NCBI GenBank assembly: GCA_032622095.1
Contig: CP136061.1
Location: 186,380,369-186,444,368 of the forward strand
DNA: 64,000 nucleotides
Direction: 5' to 3'
Source: Siphonodentalium dalli
Lineage: Eukaryota; Mollusca; Scaphopoda; Gadilida; Siphonodentaliidae
Below, piece by piece: positions 1 to 11,049 of the stretch. Under the pieces are notes generated by a model. That model did no database searches, was not told the DNA's origin, and was given only the letters and a program-made list of their open reading frames with translations. Numbering within the stretch: the stretch's first letter is position 1; every line of letters begins with the position of its first letter. A program made the translations under genes and the position numbers.

Positions 1-325
1 GCCAAGATTCAAAAACATTGACCTAAAAATATAGAAAAAAAAGCTTGGACAGGTTCCCATGATACTAAATATCTGTGCCAAGTTTATTAAAAATTTATCT
101 AAAAGCTCGGACAAAATTATACATGTTGCAAAAATTTTCCACCAAAAAAAGTCAGGCAGACGTCATAATCGCAACTTCACAGGTTCCCATGGTGTTTGAT
201 GTGCGTGCCAAGTTTCACGGAAAATGAATAAAAAATGACTGAGAAAAACTCCGGACAAATTTGTGAGGATAGACGGATGGACGGGCAAGCTGATTCCAGT
301 ATACCCCCCCCCCCCCCACAACTTT
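1..325 (+). repeat. Repeat family B monomers with terminal hairpin
   Basis: The monomer of about 160-170 bp carries marker phrases cataatcgcaggtgcacagg, actaaatatctgtgccaag and aaaagctcggacaaaatta. The copy ends in a short GGACGG/GACGGAC run, then ctgattccagtatacccc, a C-run (about 303-317), a loop and gctgggggtata. The GC-rich inverted ends form a terminal hairpin. Short open frames here are by-products. Confidence 0.75.
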
Positions 326-340
326 GTTGCTGGGGGTATA

Positions 341-1085
341 AATAGACCTGATGATTCTTGCAAAGAAGAAATTTTAACAATTACCATAGAGGGAAAGAGT
401 TATGTCCCTGGTCTCACCCCTATTTGACCTGGTGGCCATATCTGAACTAATATGAATGCCAGTCACCGCAGGAACCTCCATACTATGGAGAGAAATAGAT
501 ATGTCCCTGGCTCTGCACCCTATTTGACTTGGTGACCCCATTTTTAAGTCTGAATTCCAATCACCCAGGGACACTCCATGCCAGATATAAGTTAAATATG
601 CCAGATGGTTCTTGCGAAGAAGTCGTTTTAAAAATTACTAAAAAGAGAAAGAATTATATCCATGGCCTACTGTATATGACCTGATGACCCTATTTGAACA
701 AATCTGAAAAGCAGTCACCAAAGGACCCTCCATATTAAATAAATGTATAAAGCTAAATAAAGCTGATGGTTCTGGCACAGGAGACATTTTACTAGTAAGA
801 ATTAATATTGATGGAAAGAGTAAGTCGCTGGTCTCGCACCTATTAGACCCGATGACCCTATTTTATATAAATCTGAATCCCAGTCACCAAAGGACCCTCC
901 ATATTAAATAAGCTAAATATACCTGATGGTTCTAGCAAAGAAGTTTCAAGAATGACTTTAGAGGGAAAGAGTTCTGGCCTTGCCTTGAACCAATTTAAAC
1001 AAATCTGAATCCCAGTCACACAAGGACCCTCCATACTAAATATAAGCTAAATAGCCTGATGGTTCTTGAGGAGACTTCTATCATG
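341..1085 (+). repeat. Repeat family A tandem monomers (about 5 copies)
   Basis: A monomer of about 140-160 bp repeats with phrases tatttgacctggtgacccc, gaacaaatctgaatcccagt, ggaccctccatactaaatat, aagctaaatagacctgatgg and gaattactatagagggaaag. Copies are diverged and partly deleted. No coding function is visible. Confidence 0.75.
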
Positions 1086-1119
1086 TGAGCTAAATAAGTT
1101 CAGGGAGAGTGGGAAATAT

Positions 1120-1573
1120 AGGTTATTTATTTCCAAACGGACATTGGACTAGACAACAGACCTGTAGGCAAACAGCTGTTCAATCTGCCTCACTCTATTA
1201 TGGGTAAGCATAAAGATGGCATGTGGGGGTTGAATATGAAAAATATGAACACGATCCAACAAAATATACTTCAGTTATCGCATCGAAAAAAACATTCTGT
1301 TAGTTTCTATACTGATCAACCGATTGATACCAAAAACTATACAGGTGAGGGGTGTGTCATCATAAACCTGACACATCAAGTATGAACATCATCCGATACA
1401 ATGCGAGACGTCTAGTGAAAGAAATATTTAACCAACCAGTAATGACAACGCAACCATTTAAAAACCTTCTAACAGCGATAGAAGTTTGGAATAAAACTAC
1501 ATTCAATGAGTTCATTTGTTTTGGGTGTGTTCGATCTATAACCGAGTCAAAATTGTTGTCGGTGAAAATCTGA
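1120..1573 (+). pseudogene. Unrecognised coding-like remnant in two overlapping frames
   Basis: One frame runs from about 1120 to 1385 (FQTDIGLDNRPVGKQLF near the start, ending INLTHQV then TGA). A second frame covers 1352-1573 (IRYNARRLVKEIFNQPV, then FKNLLTAIEVWNKTTFNEF). Both look more protein-like than other short frames here, and together they suggest a gene or transposon fragment broken by a frameshift near 1350-1385. I do not recognise either part. Confidence 0.25.
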
Positions 1574-1599
1574 TTGTTGCCGAATAGACTTCATTTTGA

Positions 1600-2599
1600 A
1601 AACCTAGACAAAGCATGATAGAATGGTTACTGGTATTGCATGACATTTTCTATGCTTATTTTAACATAAAGATTTTAATATAATACATCATTGTGACTGT
1701 AGTACATCACTCTTTCCAACAATTATATCAATTCTTGCTGATATGTAGGATAAAGTTTATATTTTATTTTATGAGAATCCCGCCATTGGACGGGATTTGT
1801 CTGCAATAAAAACACTAAATTGAATGGACTTTGGCGTAAACTAGCATCTCACTCTACCGATATCACAAGCTGGTTTACGCCACAGGGTCCCCAGAACAAA
1901 AATTGACCCCACCCCCAATAATCCCAGGTTGAAAATATACAAATATAATTTTTGTTACAGAAATGCCTCATAAATAGGTAGAAATATATCTTATTACTTT
2001 TCAATTTGTTGTATCCCTTGTAAAAATGTGTTGAGAAAAACTCCGGTTATGAGCACAGGTCTAACGCAAACCGGCTGTTAAAATCACTCGTTTGAGATGG
2101 TGTCCGCTAAACTGGGTCAAAGAGTCGGATTTTTAAAGCAACTTGCACTCAAAAGTAAGTAGAATATATATATTATACATCATTAGAAGCGGAATTGTTT
2201 ACTGACCCACCCAAACCAATCACGCAACATGACAGCCTCGTATCTCTCGTATTTATTGAAAAAATAAGTTTCATAAACCCGGAAGCAAATTGATATTTTC
2301 CAAAACCAGACATTTTTCAAGAGTGGGGGAAGGCATCCTGTACATGAATATGGATAGTAACTTTGTTGCCTTGTGGCAGTTATTGTCCTCCACCTTCTTG
2401 ACAATATATTTTGTTCACTTTGATTATTGGTTGTTTATGTTTATAATAATAAACAGCCCATTAGAATCTGAATAAAAGGTCGATGACAAAATATGCCCCG
2501 CTGAAGGGGGCAGGTTTGAATGATTTATGGGTTTCGATCCCTATACTAGAAACTGTAGGATGAATTGATTACACCAATATGATACAAAGTGCATATTCA
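1600..2599. other. Unassigned non-coding stretch
   Basis: AT-rich DNA without a convincing exon. A short inverted repeat lies at 1777-1799 (atcccgcc / ggacgggat). The phrase gacaatatattttgttcac with following aataaacagcccat occurs at about 2400-2462 and again at about 3020-3081, so a diverged repeat is duplicated 620 bp apart. Confidence 0.5.
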
Positions 2600-2870
2600 C
2601 TAAATATGTTGCACATCTTCAATGTGTCAAGAAAGGTCCAAATAACTCTCTTATAAAAAACATAAAACTGAACTCAAAATCGCAGGTTCCATTGCTGGTT
2701 GACATAGATCTGTGCCAAGTTTTTTTTAAGTTGACTGGAAAATGATGGAATACACACCGGACAAAAGATGCATCCCAGGATGTACGATTCTATGTTGAAA
2801 AAGGGCAATAACTCTGCCAAAATGAGTCCAACCGAACTCAAAATCGCAGGTGCGCATGCAGGTTATGATA
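2600..2870 (+). repeat. Family B-related monomers, diverged
   Basis: Phrases aactcaaaatcgcaggt, ctgtgccaagtttttttt and aaatgatggaatacacaccgg occur, with two copies of 'aactcaaaatcgcagg' at about 2673 and 2838. This is a degenerate relative of family B without the terminal hairpin. Confidence 0.5.
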
Positions 2871-2879
2871 TTATGTTAC

Positions 2880-4129
2880 ATCTCACACTAATTATAGTAA
2901 AGACAGTTTTCTTAATGTTCATAATTTCCTATCATAGCTGTGATCATATTATCAATAAAATATGTTTTTGGTACTAGATATGTTTATTGATCATAGTTAA
3001 TGTAGGAGAGGTGGTTTTTGACAATATATTTTGTTCACGTTGATTTTTGGTTATTTACGTTTATACTAATAAACAGCCCATTTAAATCTGAACCAGTGTT
3101 TTGTTGTCAATGAACTTATCCTTTGAGTATACAGCCCTTTCAATTCATATTGTTTGGCTTCGGTAATCCGCTATATGGCAACCCTTAATAACTTCAGATT
3201 CTATATGCAATGAAGATAATAATATGTGAAATTCAAGAGCTTTCACTAGATATATCCAGAGAAATCTTTATATTGTCAGATTGTTCAGTTTATTTTCACA
3301 TTTAAAGTATGTTCCAAGTACAAAACTTTCTTAGAGTGGACCAGTATACAGGCATATTGATGATTCAGGCCTGGAGGAAATGAGAACATTTTCTCTGAAG
3401 TGCAGGTATTTATCAACTGAAACAAATCTGGTGTAAACTGGAATGTGAAGCTGCTGCTGAGCACTTACTTCCCCTGCTGATAACAAGCCTTCTACAGAGA
3501 AGACACAGAATCAACAAGCAAATATTAGCATGGTGCCAAAGTAGATATAGATGATCAGGTTGGTTCGAACAGCAGAGAAAACCATGAAAATGAAGGTAAT
3601 AATGATAAGTTGTGTGTTTACATCCCCTACATGAGTGTAATGATAATTCCGAGAAAAATAATTAACACTTGTACTCCTTGTCCTACACATATTACTCTCT
3701 CTCTGTACTGTAATTTTATTACCGTACTGTGTTATTTGTACATTTGAACAATTCTTAAAGATATAGTTTTTGGACTATCTCGACACTTCTATCCTCAAAA
3801 AACAAAACAAAACTAACAAACAGAAACAAAAAATAGCCTGATGCACATAATATAATTCACTTTATAATAATTGATGACCTAATAAACTAATACATTTTAT
3901 CATATATAATTGATGAAACATTGTGCTAGATAATCCATTCCATGTAACTGCACATCTATTATAAAACATATTTTATGATAGCATTCAAAACTAGAGATGG
4001 GCCTGTCCCAGGTGGGACTAAGGAATACCCTCCCATCATATTCAACATGTTATTCGAATGAAGTAGCCATTACCATATATTGGGCACTGAAATTATGTCA
4101 ACATCTATTGTTAAACCCTAATCCTAAAC
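2880..4129. other. Unassigned stretch around the 3469-3491 exon
   Basis: AT-rich with runs such as aaacaaaacaaaactaac near 3800. Apart from the micro-exon on the minus strand I see no gene or intact element. Confidence 0.4.
3469..3491 (-). CDS. Candidate 23-nt micro-exon
   Basis: A very good acceptor (tctgtgtcttctctgtag) and donor (GTAAGT) lie 23 nt apart on the minus strand. With two leading bases, as the 17205-17250 exon requires, it gives a Glu codon then GLLSAGE and ends in phase 0. Its size makes it uncertain, but splice-site quality and phase both agree. The gene would continue beyond the left window edge or into exons I cannot see. Confidence 0.4.
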
Positions 4130-4956
4130 CTATTGACTCAAAAATGTAGGAATAAAAGCTAGGACAAAATTATGCATGTTGCAAAAAATGTTCTAAGTTG
4201 AAAAAGGGGAATAATTCCACAAAAAAGTCTGACAGACGTCATAATCGCAGGTGTAGAGGTTTCCATGGTACATAATATCTGTGCCAAGATTCAAAAACAT
4301 TGACCTAAAATATAGGAATAAAAGCTTGTACAACATTATACATGTCAAAAAAGGGGAAAAACTCAACAACAAAAAAGTTGGACAGATGTCATAATCACAG
4401 ATGCACAGGTTCCCATGGTACTAAATAGCTGTGCCAAGTTTTAAAAACATTGACCTAAAATTTAGGAATAAAAGCTCAAACAAAATTATGTATGTTGCGA
4501 AAAATTTCAAAGTCGAAAAGAGGGATAACTCCATCAAAAAAAGTCGGACAGATATCATAATCGCAGGTACACAGGTTTCCAACGTACTAAATATCTCTGC
4601 CAAGTTTAAACAAAATTGACCAAAGAATGCAGGAATAAAAGCTCGGACAATATTATGCATGGGGTCGCTCACCAGACAGCAAAGACTGCCAAGACTGATA
4701 AGACTGGGACTCTGGAGACCGCAACAGTCAGAACTTTTCATAATCACTTTAAAAGAAGTAGATCTAAACAGGATATGTGGCTAGAGAGGCTTCAGGTATG
4801 TAGATGGGTGAATATCCACCTTGAAATGACCAACTATACACTACTGATCACCCCCTCCTCCAGCTCAACAAGTCCCCTCCAGACTCCCAAGTCTTAGGTT
4901 GGAATTTCACAACCGACATCTCAAACTTTCTCAATTGTTTGAAATTTCCAATCTCA
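4130..4956 (+). repeat. Family B array with unique 3' extension
   Basis: Three family B monomers (phrases at about 4220, 4390 and 4555) are followed by a tail (about 4680-4950) that includes aaagactgccaagactgata, ccttgaaatgaccaac and caccccctcc. The same tail recurs, diverged, at about 7190-7287 plus 8620-8830, where a TA-flanked transposon interrupts it. This shows that the tail belongs to the repeat family. Confidence 0.65.
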
Positions 4957-5125
4957 CAAGCACCTTTTTATTAAACCATTTAGACATGTTTGAAGCCCAT
5001 ACATATATGTCAAATTAATCAGTCAGACCTACCTGACTGATTAATTTGACATATATGTATGGTGTTTTGGTCCATGGATAATTGGGCTTCAAACATGTCT
5101 AAATGGTTTAATAAAAAGGTGCTTG
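4957..5125. repeat. Long near-perfect hairpin (70-bp arms)
   Basis: Outer arms 4957-4998 and 5084-5125 are exact 42-bp inverted copies. Inner arms 4999-5026 and 5033-5060 are exact 28-bp inverted copies around a 6-nt loop (acctac). The right side carries an extra 23 nt (5061-5083) between the two arm segments. It resembles a foldback or MITE-type palindrome at the end of the family B tail. Confidence 0.9.
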
Positions 5126-5174
5126 TCAAATTGGACAGGTAGATGATTTAATGAATTTGGTATTTCAATGATTT

Positions 5175-6830
5175 TATTAGACACAAAAGTGTTAACTCCC
5201 CATAGCCCTGTCATTTCTTAACAGGTTGACCTCATGTTAACAAATCTGAATCTCAGTCACTAAAGGATCCTCCAACTATATGAAAGCTAAATAGTCCAAC
5301 CTCTCTTGAGAAGACATTTTAAGAATTACTATAGAGACATATTAAATATGTCCCTGGTCCCACCCTATTTAATAACCTGGTGACCCCATCTGAATAAATT
5401 TGACATACAGTTATGTCCCTGGTTCCACCCTATTTAACCTGGTGACCCCATCTGAATAAATTTGAATCCCAGACACCAAAGAAATCTTCATACTAAATAT
5501 TAGTAAAATAGACCTGATGGTCCTTGTGATGGAAGCATATTAAGAGGGAAACTGTCCTTCGCTTGGCCCCTATATGTAAGCTAAATAGTCCAACCTCTCT
5601 TGAGAAGACATTTTAAGAATTACTATAGAGACATACAGTTATGTCCCTGGTCCCACCCTATTTAACCTCGTGACCCCATCTGAATATATTTGAATCCCAG
5701 ACACCAAAGAACCCTTCATACTAAATATCAGTAAAATAGACCTGATGATCCTTGTGAAGGAAGCATATTAAGAGTGAAACTGTCCTTCGCTTGGACCCTA
5801 TTTGACCAGGTGACTCCATTAAAACAAATCTGAATTGCAGTCAAACAAGAACATTATATGCTAAATAAGCCAACTAGTTCTTGGCTCTTGCAAACATATT
5901 TTAAGAATTACTATGTGGTGAAATAGTTATGTCTGTGGCTCTGTCCTTATTCAACTTTGTGATCACATTTTCACAAATCTGTCACCCAAGGTAATTTCAT
6001 ACCAAATATAAGCAAATAGGCCATTTGATTCTTGCATAGAAGACATATCATGAATTACTATGGAGAGAAAGAGTAATGTACTGGCCTTGCACCTACTTGA
6101 CCTGGTGATCCTGATAAATGTGTTAAATGTCCTGTTCAAAGATGTGAACAATACATGAGATAGATTGTTGTTGTAATAGGGAATTAATGACCTCTAGCAG
6201 ATCTCCAGGGAATGTTTATACAAATGTCAGATTTCACTTGACATGTGTAGGCATACCCTGCATACAGTTAGAGCCAATATTTTTTGGAGTGGTATCCCTG
6301 GCCCTGCCCACATTTTACCCAGTGACCTCATTTGAACAAATCTGAACCCCAGTCACCCAAGAATCCTTCATACCAAATATGAACCCATTTGGCCTGATGG
6401 TATTTGAGAATATCTTTAAAAGAATCACTATGGAGGGAAAGAGTTATGGCCCTGGCTTCACAACTATTTGACCCAGTGACCTAATTTGAACAAATCTGAA
6501 TGTGAGTCACCTAGGGAACATCCACACCAAATATGAACCCATTCGGCCTTATAGTTCTGGAAAAGAAGCCGTTCTAAGAATTACTATGGAGGAATAGAGT
6601 TATGGCCCTGGTTTCACAACTATTTGACCCAGTGACCTCATTTGAACAAATCTGAATGAGTCACCCAGGGAACATCCACACCAAATATAAACCCATTTGG
6701 TCTTACGGTTCCAGAAGAGAAGATGTTCAAAGAATTGTTGACGGATAAACGGACAGTACGACGGACAAGGAGTGAAGGGAGTGATGACTATAGCTCCACC
6801 GGACACTTTGTCTCAGGTGAGCTAATAAAA
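5175..6830 (+). repeat. Repeat family A array ending in GACGGAC run and hairpin
   Basis: About ten diverged monomers of roughly 140-160 bp carry the family A phrases. A duplicated sub-block (about 5290-5420 and 5590-5720) repeats gaattactatagagacata. The array ends with attgttgacggataaacgg, gacggacaaggagtg, then actatagctccaccgg and ctcaggtgagcta. It then runs into family B. Confidence 0.75.
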
Positions 6831-7287
6831 GCTCGAACAAAATTATGCATGTTGGGAAAAATTTCAAAGTCGAAAAGAGGGATAACTCTACCAAAAAAAG
6901 TCGGACAGACATCATAATTGCAGGTACACAGGTTCCCAAGGTACTAAATATCTGTGCCAAGTTTAAACAAAATTGACCAAAGAATGTAGGAATAAAAGCT
7001 CGGACAAAATTATGCATGTTGCAAACAATTTTCTAAGTCAAAAAGGGGGGATAACTCCATCAAAAAAAGTCAGACAGACATCATAATCGCAGGTGCACAG
7101 GTTCCCATGGTACTAAATATCTGTGCCAAGTTTCCAAAAAATTTACAGAAAAATGTAGGAACAAGACAGTCAATGACTGTGGAGACGCTCACCTACTGTA
7201 AAGACTGAGAAGAAAGGGACTTTGAAGACTAACACAGTCAGTACTTGTCAAAATAAGTTAAGACAAGTAGTTCTAAACATGGACATA
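6831..7287 (+). repeat. Family B monomers and tail, interrupted at 7288
   Basis: Two to three monomers (phrases at about 6910 and 7080) are followed by the tail phrase gacaagtagttctaaacat. The tail breaks at TA 7286-7287 and resumes after 8619. Confidence 0.7.
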
Positions 7288-8617
7288 CCGTACTGACCCG
7301 CGTTTAGGCCCAGGGGGCCTTTGTTTTATTTGAGCTCAAAAATCCAAGTGGGCTTAAACCCGGATATGGCCCTTTGCAAAAATGCAAACCAAAAATCCTA
7401 AGAAATCGGGACAGTAAAACTAATGAAAGCCGATCTGACGCCGATTATTTGGGAATTTTTTCAATTAAATGTGAATATTAAAATATTATAATAACACTTT
7501 AAGTCTTGTAGTTTTATTGGACAACATTCCCATGTTAAAATGACACTATTATGTAAGTACATGTAGTCTTGACTGACAGCCGTCTTGTTCCCAAAGTGTA
7601 TGCTTGGAGTCAGGAATGCCCTGGTTATTATGTAAGCGGCAATGTGGGTTATCTATAGTCTGACTATAGTTTATATCAATGTTCAGATTTAATCAGATTA
7701 GGACTGATTAGGAAAACAATAAGCCCGGCGCTTTATTCGTCATCCATTGTCTACATAGAGGATGTTACAATGGCGACTAATTGCATGTTTAACAAAAGCC
7801 AGTGAGTGTAATTATTTAACAGCACTGACAAGGCAGTTGTATTTCTACTAAAACGGCATTCTGAACTCCTCGACCTGTGACCTCTGGGGGCAAACGGTGA
7901 CGGAATCTGACGAGGTTTGCCGAATGCTAAAACGTATAAAAAACGTATACAAAAGCACGTGTTTGAATATTTTGGTTTCGAGTGAATAAAGTTGACGCAG
8001 TTTGGAAGACATTTTTGTTAATTGACAAGTTCCCCCTTCTGCTCCATTATGATACCCACTGTGTGTTTACATAACCGAGAGGCCAGTTCTTTGTGTTTGG
8101 CCACATGTAGGAACACATAGGTCTACGTTGTCACTGAACATGAAAAATATGTTTTTACAGTACCGGTACTGTAGTTGGAACAGGTGCACTTTGATTAAAC
8201 TTAAAAGTATTGCACGCGCATAGCCGCACATGGCTTTTAAAGCTATACGCTGTTAGCAAGTGGGTTCTATTGTATTTTATGTCTGTTAAACGTTTGGTTT
8301 CCCCAGGGAAGTATAATTGAATAAAGAAATGTGAATTTAAGATTCACTTTATTTTATTTCATTTAATATTATCACTTACCTACGAATTATAACTTTCCAT
8401 TTTTCGTGGCATTCTCGCCGCCACCGATCGTTTGTGAATATACTTCTTGGAATTATTTATTTGGGGAGTATTATTAACAAATACTTACTTACCACTGCTG
8501 AAATTGAACAAAATTTGGGGTGGGCTTAAACACGAATATACCCCTGTGCATGGAATTTGGTCAAAATATATGGGTGGGCTTAAACACGGGCATGGGCTTT
8601 GAACCGGGTCAGTACGG
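7288..8617. mobile_element. Non-autonomous DNA transposon, 1330 bp, TA target duplication
   Basis: Terminal inverted repeats begin CCGTACTGACCC at the left and end GGGTCAGTACGG at the right, with TA directly outside both ends (7286-7287, 8618-8619). Subterminal repeats of the type gggcttaaac-acgg occur near both ends (about 7350, 8524, 8577). No transposase frame is present. The empty-site logic is supported by a related, uninterrupted copy of the host repeat at about 4720-4860. TA duplication suits the Tc1/mariner group, but I have not assigned a family. Confidence 0.8.
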
Positions 8618-8619
8618 TA

Positions 8620-8880
8620 TACATGTAGCTCGGGATTTGCTGATGAGCCGGGCTCTTCACCTTGAAATTTCAAAGTGCACACTACTGTCAAATCTCCAAC
8701 CCCCTTTTAAACAAGATAATCTTAACCATTCCATAGTCCTAAGTTCACAAAATTAATTTTGCACACCCCTCTTATGTTGAAATTTTATAACTGGAATGGG
8801 TGCTTCAAGCTCTCAAACTTTTGGGAATTTCCAGCCTGACATCTCCCATAAAGTCAAAATTTGTGCCCCATTACAACAGA
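8620..8880 (+). repeat. Second half of the interrupted family B tail
   Basis: Phrases caccttgaaatttcaaagtg, cacactactgtcaaatctcc and ctcaaactttt-gggaatttcca match the tail at about 4820-4955 in order. It completes the repeat split by the 7288-8617 insertion. Confidence 0.6.
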
Positions 8881-9234
8881 TTAACATGAAGTCGGCAAAT
8901 ATGGACTGTTGGTTTAAAAACATACTAGTTGGAAATTAAAATCAAATTATGAGAACTATTCATATAGTGAGTCTAAGTGTGGTTTAAGGATGTCTTATTT
9001 TTGGTGTGAAAATCTAATCTACAACTAATGTTGTATCAGAAATGAAATTTTCAAGAGGAATCTATATATTATTATAACAGTAGCATACAACATAGATACA
9101 GGTAGTGTGGGTGGGGGAGCTATAACTCGTACCTCTGCCCCTAGTTGAACAAACATGAATCCCCATGTATGAGATCTATTCATCTAGTAATTTTAAACAG
9201 TGGCTTTTAAGAGTTGAAGTTAATTGATTTTCCA

Positions 9235-9495
9235 AAAAATGACCCCATTTGAACAGATCTGAACATGCCGCCCAAGGACCCTGCATACCAAATATAAGCT
9301 AAATAGACTTGAAGGTTCTTGAGAAGTAATAGTTGTTAGAATTACTATGGAGGGAGAAAGTTACGGCCCTGGCATCCCTCCCATTTGAACGTGAGTCGCC
9401 TACAGGTAAGGATTTCATATGGATTGTTGACGGATTGGATGGACAGACCAATGGATGGAAGGACTCTCTGACAGACCGACAGTTTAAATCCAACA
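9235..9495 (+). repeat. Family A fragment with GGACGGATGGAC end
   Basis: Contains tttgaacagatctgaac, ggaccctgcataccaaat, gaattactatggagggag and then attgttgacggattggatgg. It represents about one and a half monomers plus the simple-repeat end. Confidence 0.65.
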
Positions 9496-9607
9496 ACAGC
9501 AATATACATGTACCTCGATTGTTTGTTCATAATTAGGTATAATGAGTTCACATAGATAAGTGGTTGTTAAGAAAATATTGGAACAGCCAAGCCTGAATTC
9601 AGTGTGT

Positions 9608-9700
9608 CTGAAGTCCCCAAAGAGTGAAACTAGTGATGCTATTCTGATAGGTGGGATAGCATCACCAATTTCACAATCTGGGAACCTAATTTTACTTAAT
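9608..9700. repeat. Hairpin repeat, copy 1
   Basis: The arm gtgatgctat (9632-9641) pairs with atagcatcac. The pairing extends outward through gtgaaacta / caatttcac and further to ctgaagtcccc / gggaacct. The arm sequence resembles the second copy at 9897-9995, so the two are one family. Confidence 0.6.
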
Positions 9701-9896
9701 CCCCAACTGCTATGGGAGACCTAGGGACAGATAGAAATTCTCCAGCTGAAGTTGGCGATGTATGCACACCCATTGGGCACCTCAATTATGCATTTTATCT
9801 TCTGCAAATTAGGGGATATAGAATCTGAACAGAAGGAAAAAAAGCAGCTAAAAATGTTAATTTGAGACTCTAGATACTTCCCAGAAGATGAGGCCT

Positions 9897-9995
9897 AAGC
9901 AGAATGAGGTCCTCAGAGGGTGTATTTGATGATGCTAGCCTGCTGTGTGGAGCAACATAATTAAATTAACCCTCTGGGAACCTCATTCTACAAAT
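9897..9995. repeat. Hairpin repeat, copy 2
   Basis: The arm gaatgaggtcctcagagggt pairs with accctctgggaacctcattc at the other end, with one or two mismatches. The inner left arm gatgatgctag is the counterpart of gtgatgctat in copy 1. Confidence 0.65.
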
Positions 9996-9999
9996 GCCA

Positions 10000-10529
10000 T
10001 GCACTCTTAATTCAAGCTTGGAGAAAAAGAAATTAATCTGATTTTAATGACCACTGAGTGATAATGTAAACAACAAGGGTGCTTCATTGATAACACCATT
10101 AATCTCATTTAAATTATGAATGACATGAATTACACTCTCTGTGGATAGAGAGCACTATGGCATAGCAGTTGTTATCTTGTTTTATAAACATGTGTCCATC
10201 AGAGCACATGGGTGGCTTGCTGTAGTGAGAATACAAGGATATTAAAGTAATTTACTGAACATTTCGGTACATCTGTCTGTTCCTGCTTTCTCCCAAACCC
10301 CTGATTTCAACCAAATATAGTGGAGTGACTAGAGGTACCTCCCCTTACCTCCCAAAGATGTAATGTCATAGGTTCTTCAAAATTTTAATGAGTTTTTTTT
10401 TATTTAATTTAAAATAAAATATTTTATCTAATAAAAAAAAAATATTTATTAAAAGTAAAATATATATATATATAATTTTTTGGGGTTAAATTGAGCAATA
10501 AGTTAAATCGAAAAAAGAAAAAAAATATT
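10000..10529. other. Low-complexity AT-rich stretch
   Basis: 10380-10520 is dominated by A/T runs including an (AT)n of about 14 bp (tatatatatatata, near 10460-10475). No coding or element structure was seen. Confidence 0.6.
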
Positions 10530-10930
10530 CAGATTTATGTCCATAGCCCCACCCAGATTTGACCCAGTGACCTCATTTGAACAAATCTGAACCACAGTCA
10601 CCCAAGGTACCCTCATACCAAATATGAACCAAATCGGCCCGACAACTTCAGAAAAGAAGTCGTTTTAAGAATTACTATGTGGAAAAATAGTTATGGTCCT
10701 GACATCAAAACTATTTGACTCGGTGACCTCATTTGAACAAATCTGAATGAGAGTCACCTAGGGAACATCCACACCAAATATGAACCAATTTGGTATGATG
10801 GTTTCAGAGGAGAAGATGTTTAAAAAAAAAGTTGACGGACGGACAGACGGACAGACAGACGGACGGACGGACGACGGACGAGGAGTGATGACTATAGCTC
10901 CACCGGAGACTTCGTCTCAGGTGAGCTAAT
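10530..10930 (+). repeat. Family A monomers with (GGAC)n and terminal hairpin
   Basis: Two monomers, then aaagttgacggacggacaga and a run of GGAC/AGAC units, ggagtgatgactatagctcc and ctcaggtgagcta. This is the clearest copy of the family A 3' end. Confidence 0.8.
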
Positions 10931-11045
10931 AAAAGCTCGGACAAAATTGTGTCCATGGACGGACAGACAGCGCGACAGGCAGACGGATGGACAAGCTGAT
11001 AGCAGTATACCCACCCCAAGTTGTTGCAGGGGGTGGTACAACTAG
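10931..11045 (+). repeat. Short family B copy with terminal hairpin
   Basis: Begins ataaaagctcggacaaaatt and goes straight to ggacggacagacagcg, then gacaagctgatagcagtata, an accccaagttgttgcagggggt hairpin. It joins family A at the same base as the 6830 junction. Confidence 0.75.
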
Positions 11046-11049
11046 ATGC

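Noticed and set aside
8520-8756. 78-codon plus-strand frame
   Set aside because: It crosses the right end of the 7288-8617 transposon, so it cannot be a native gene.
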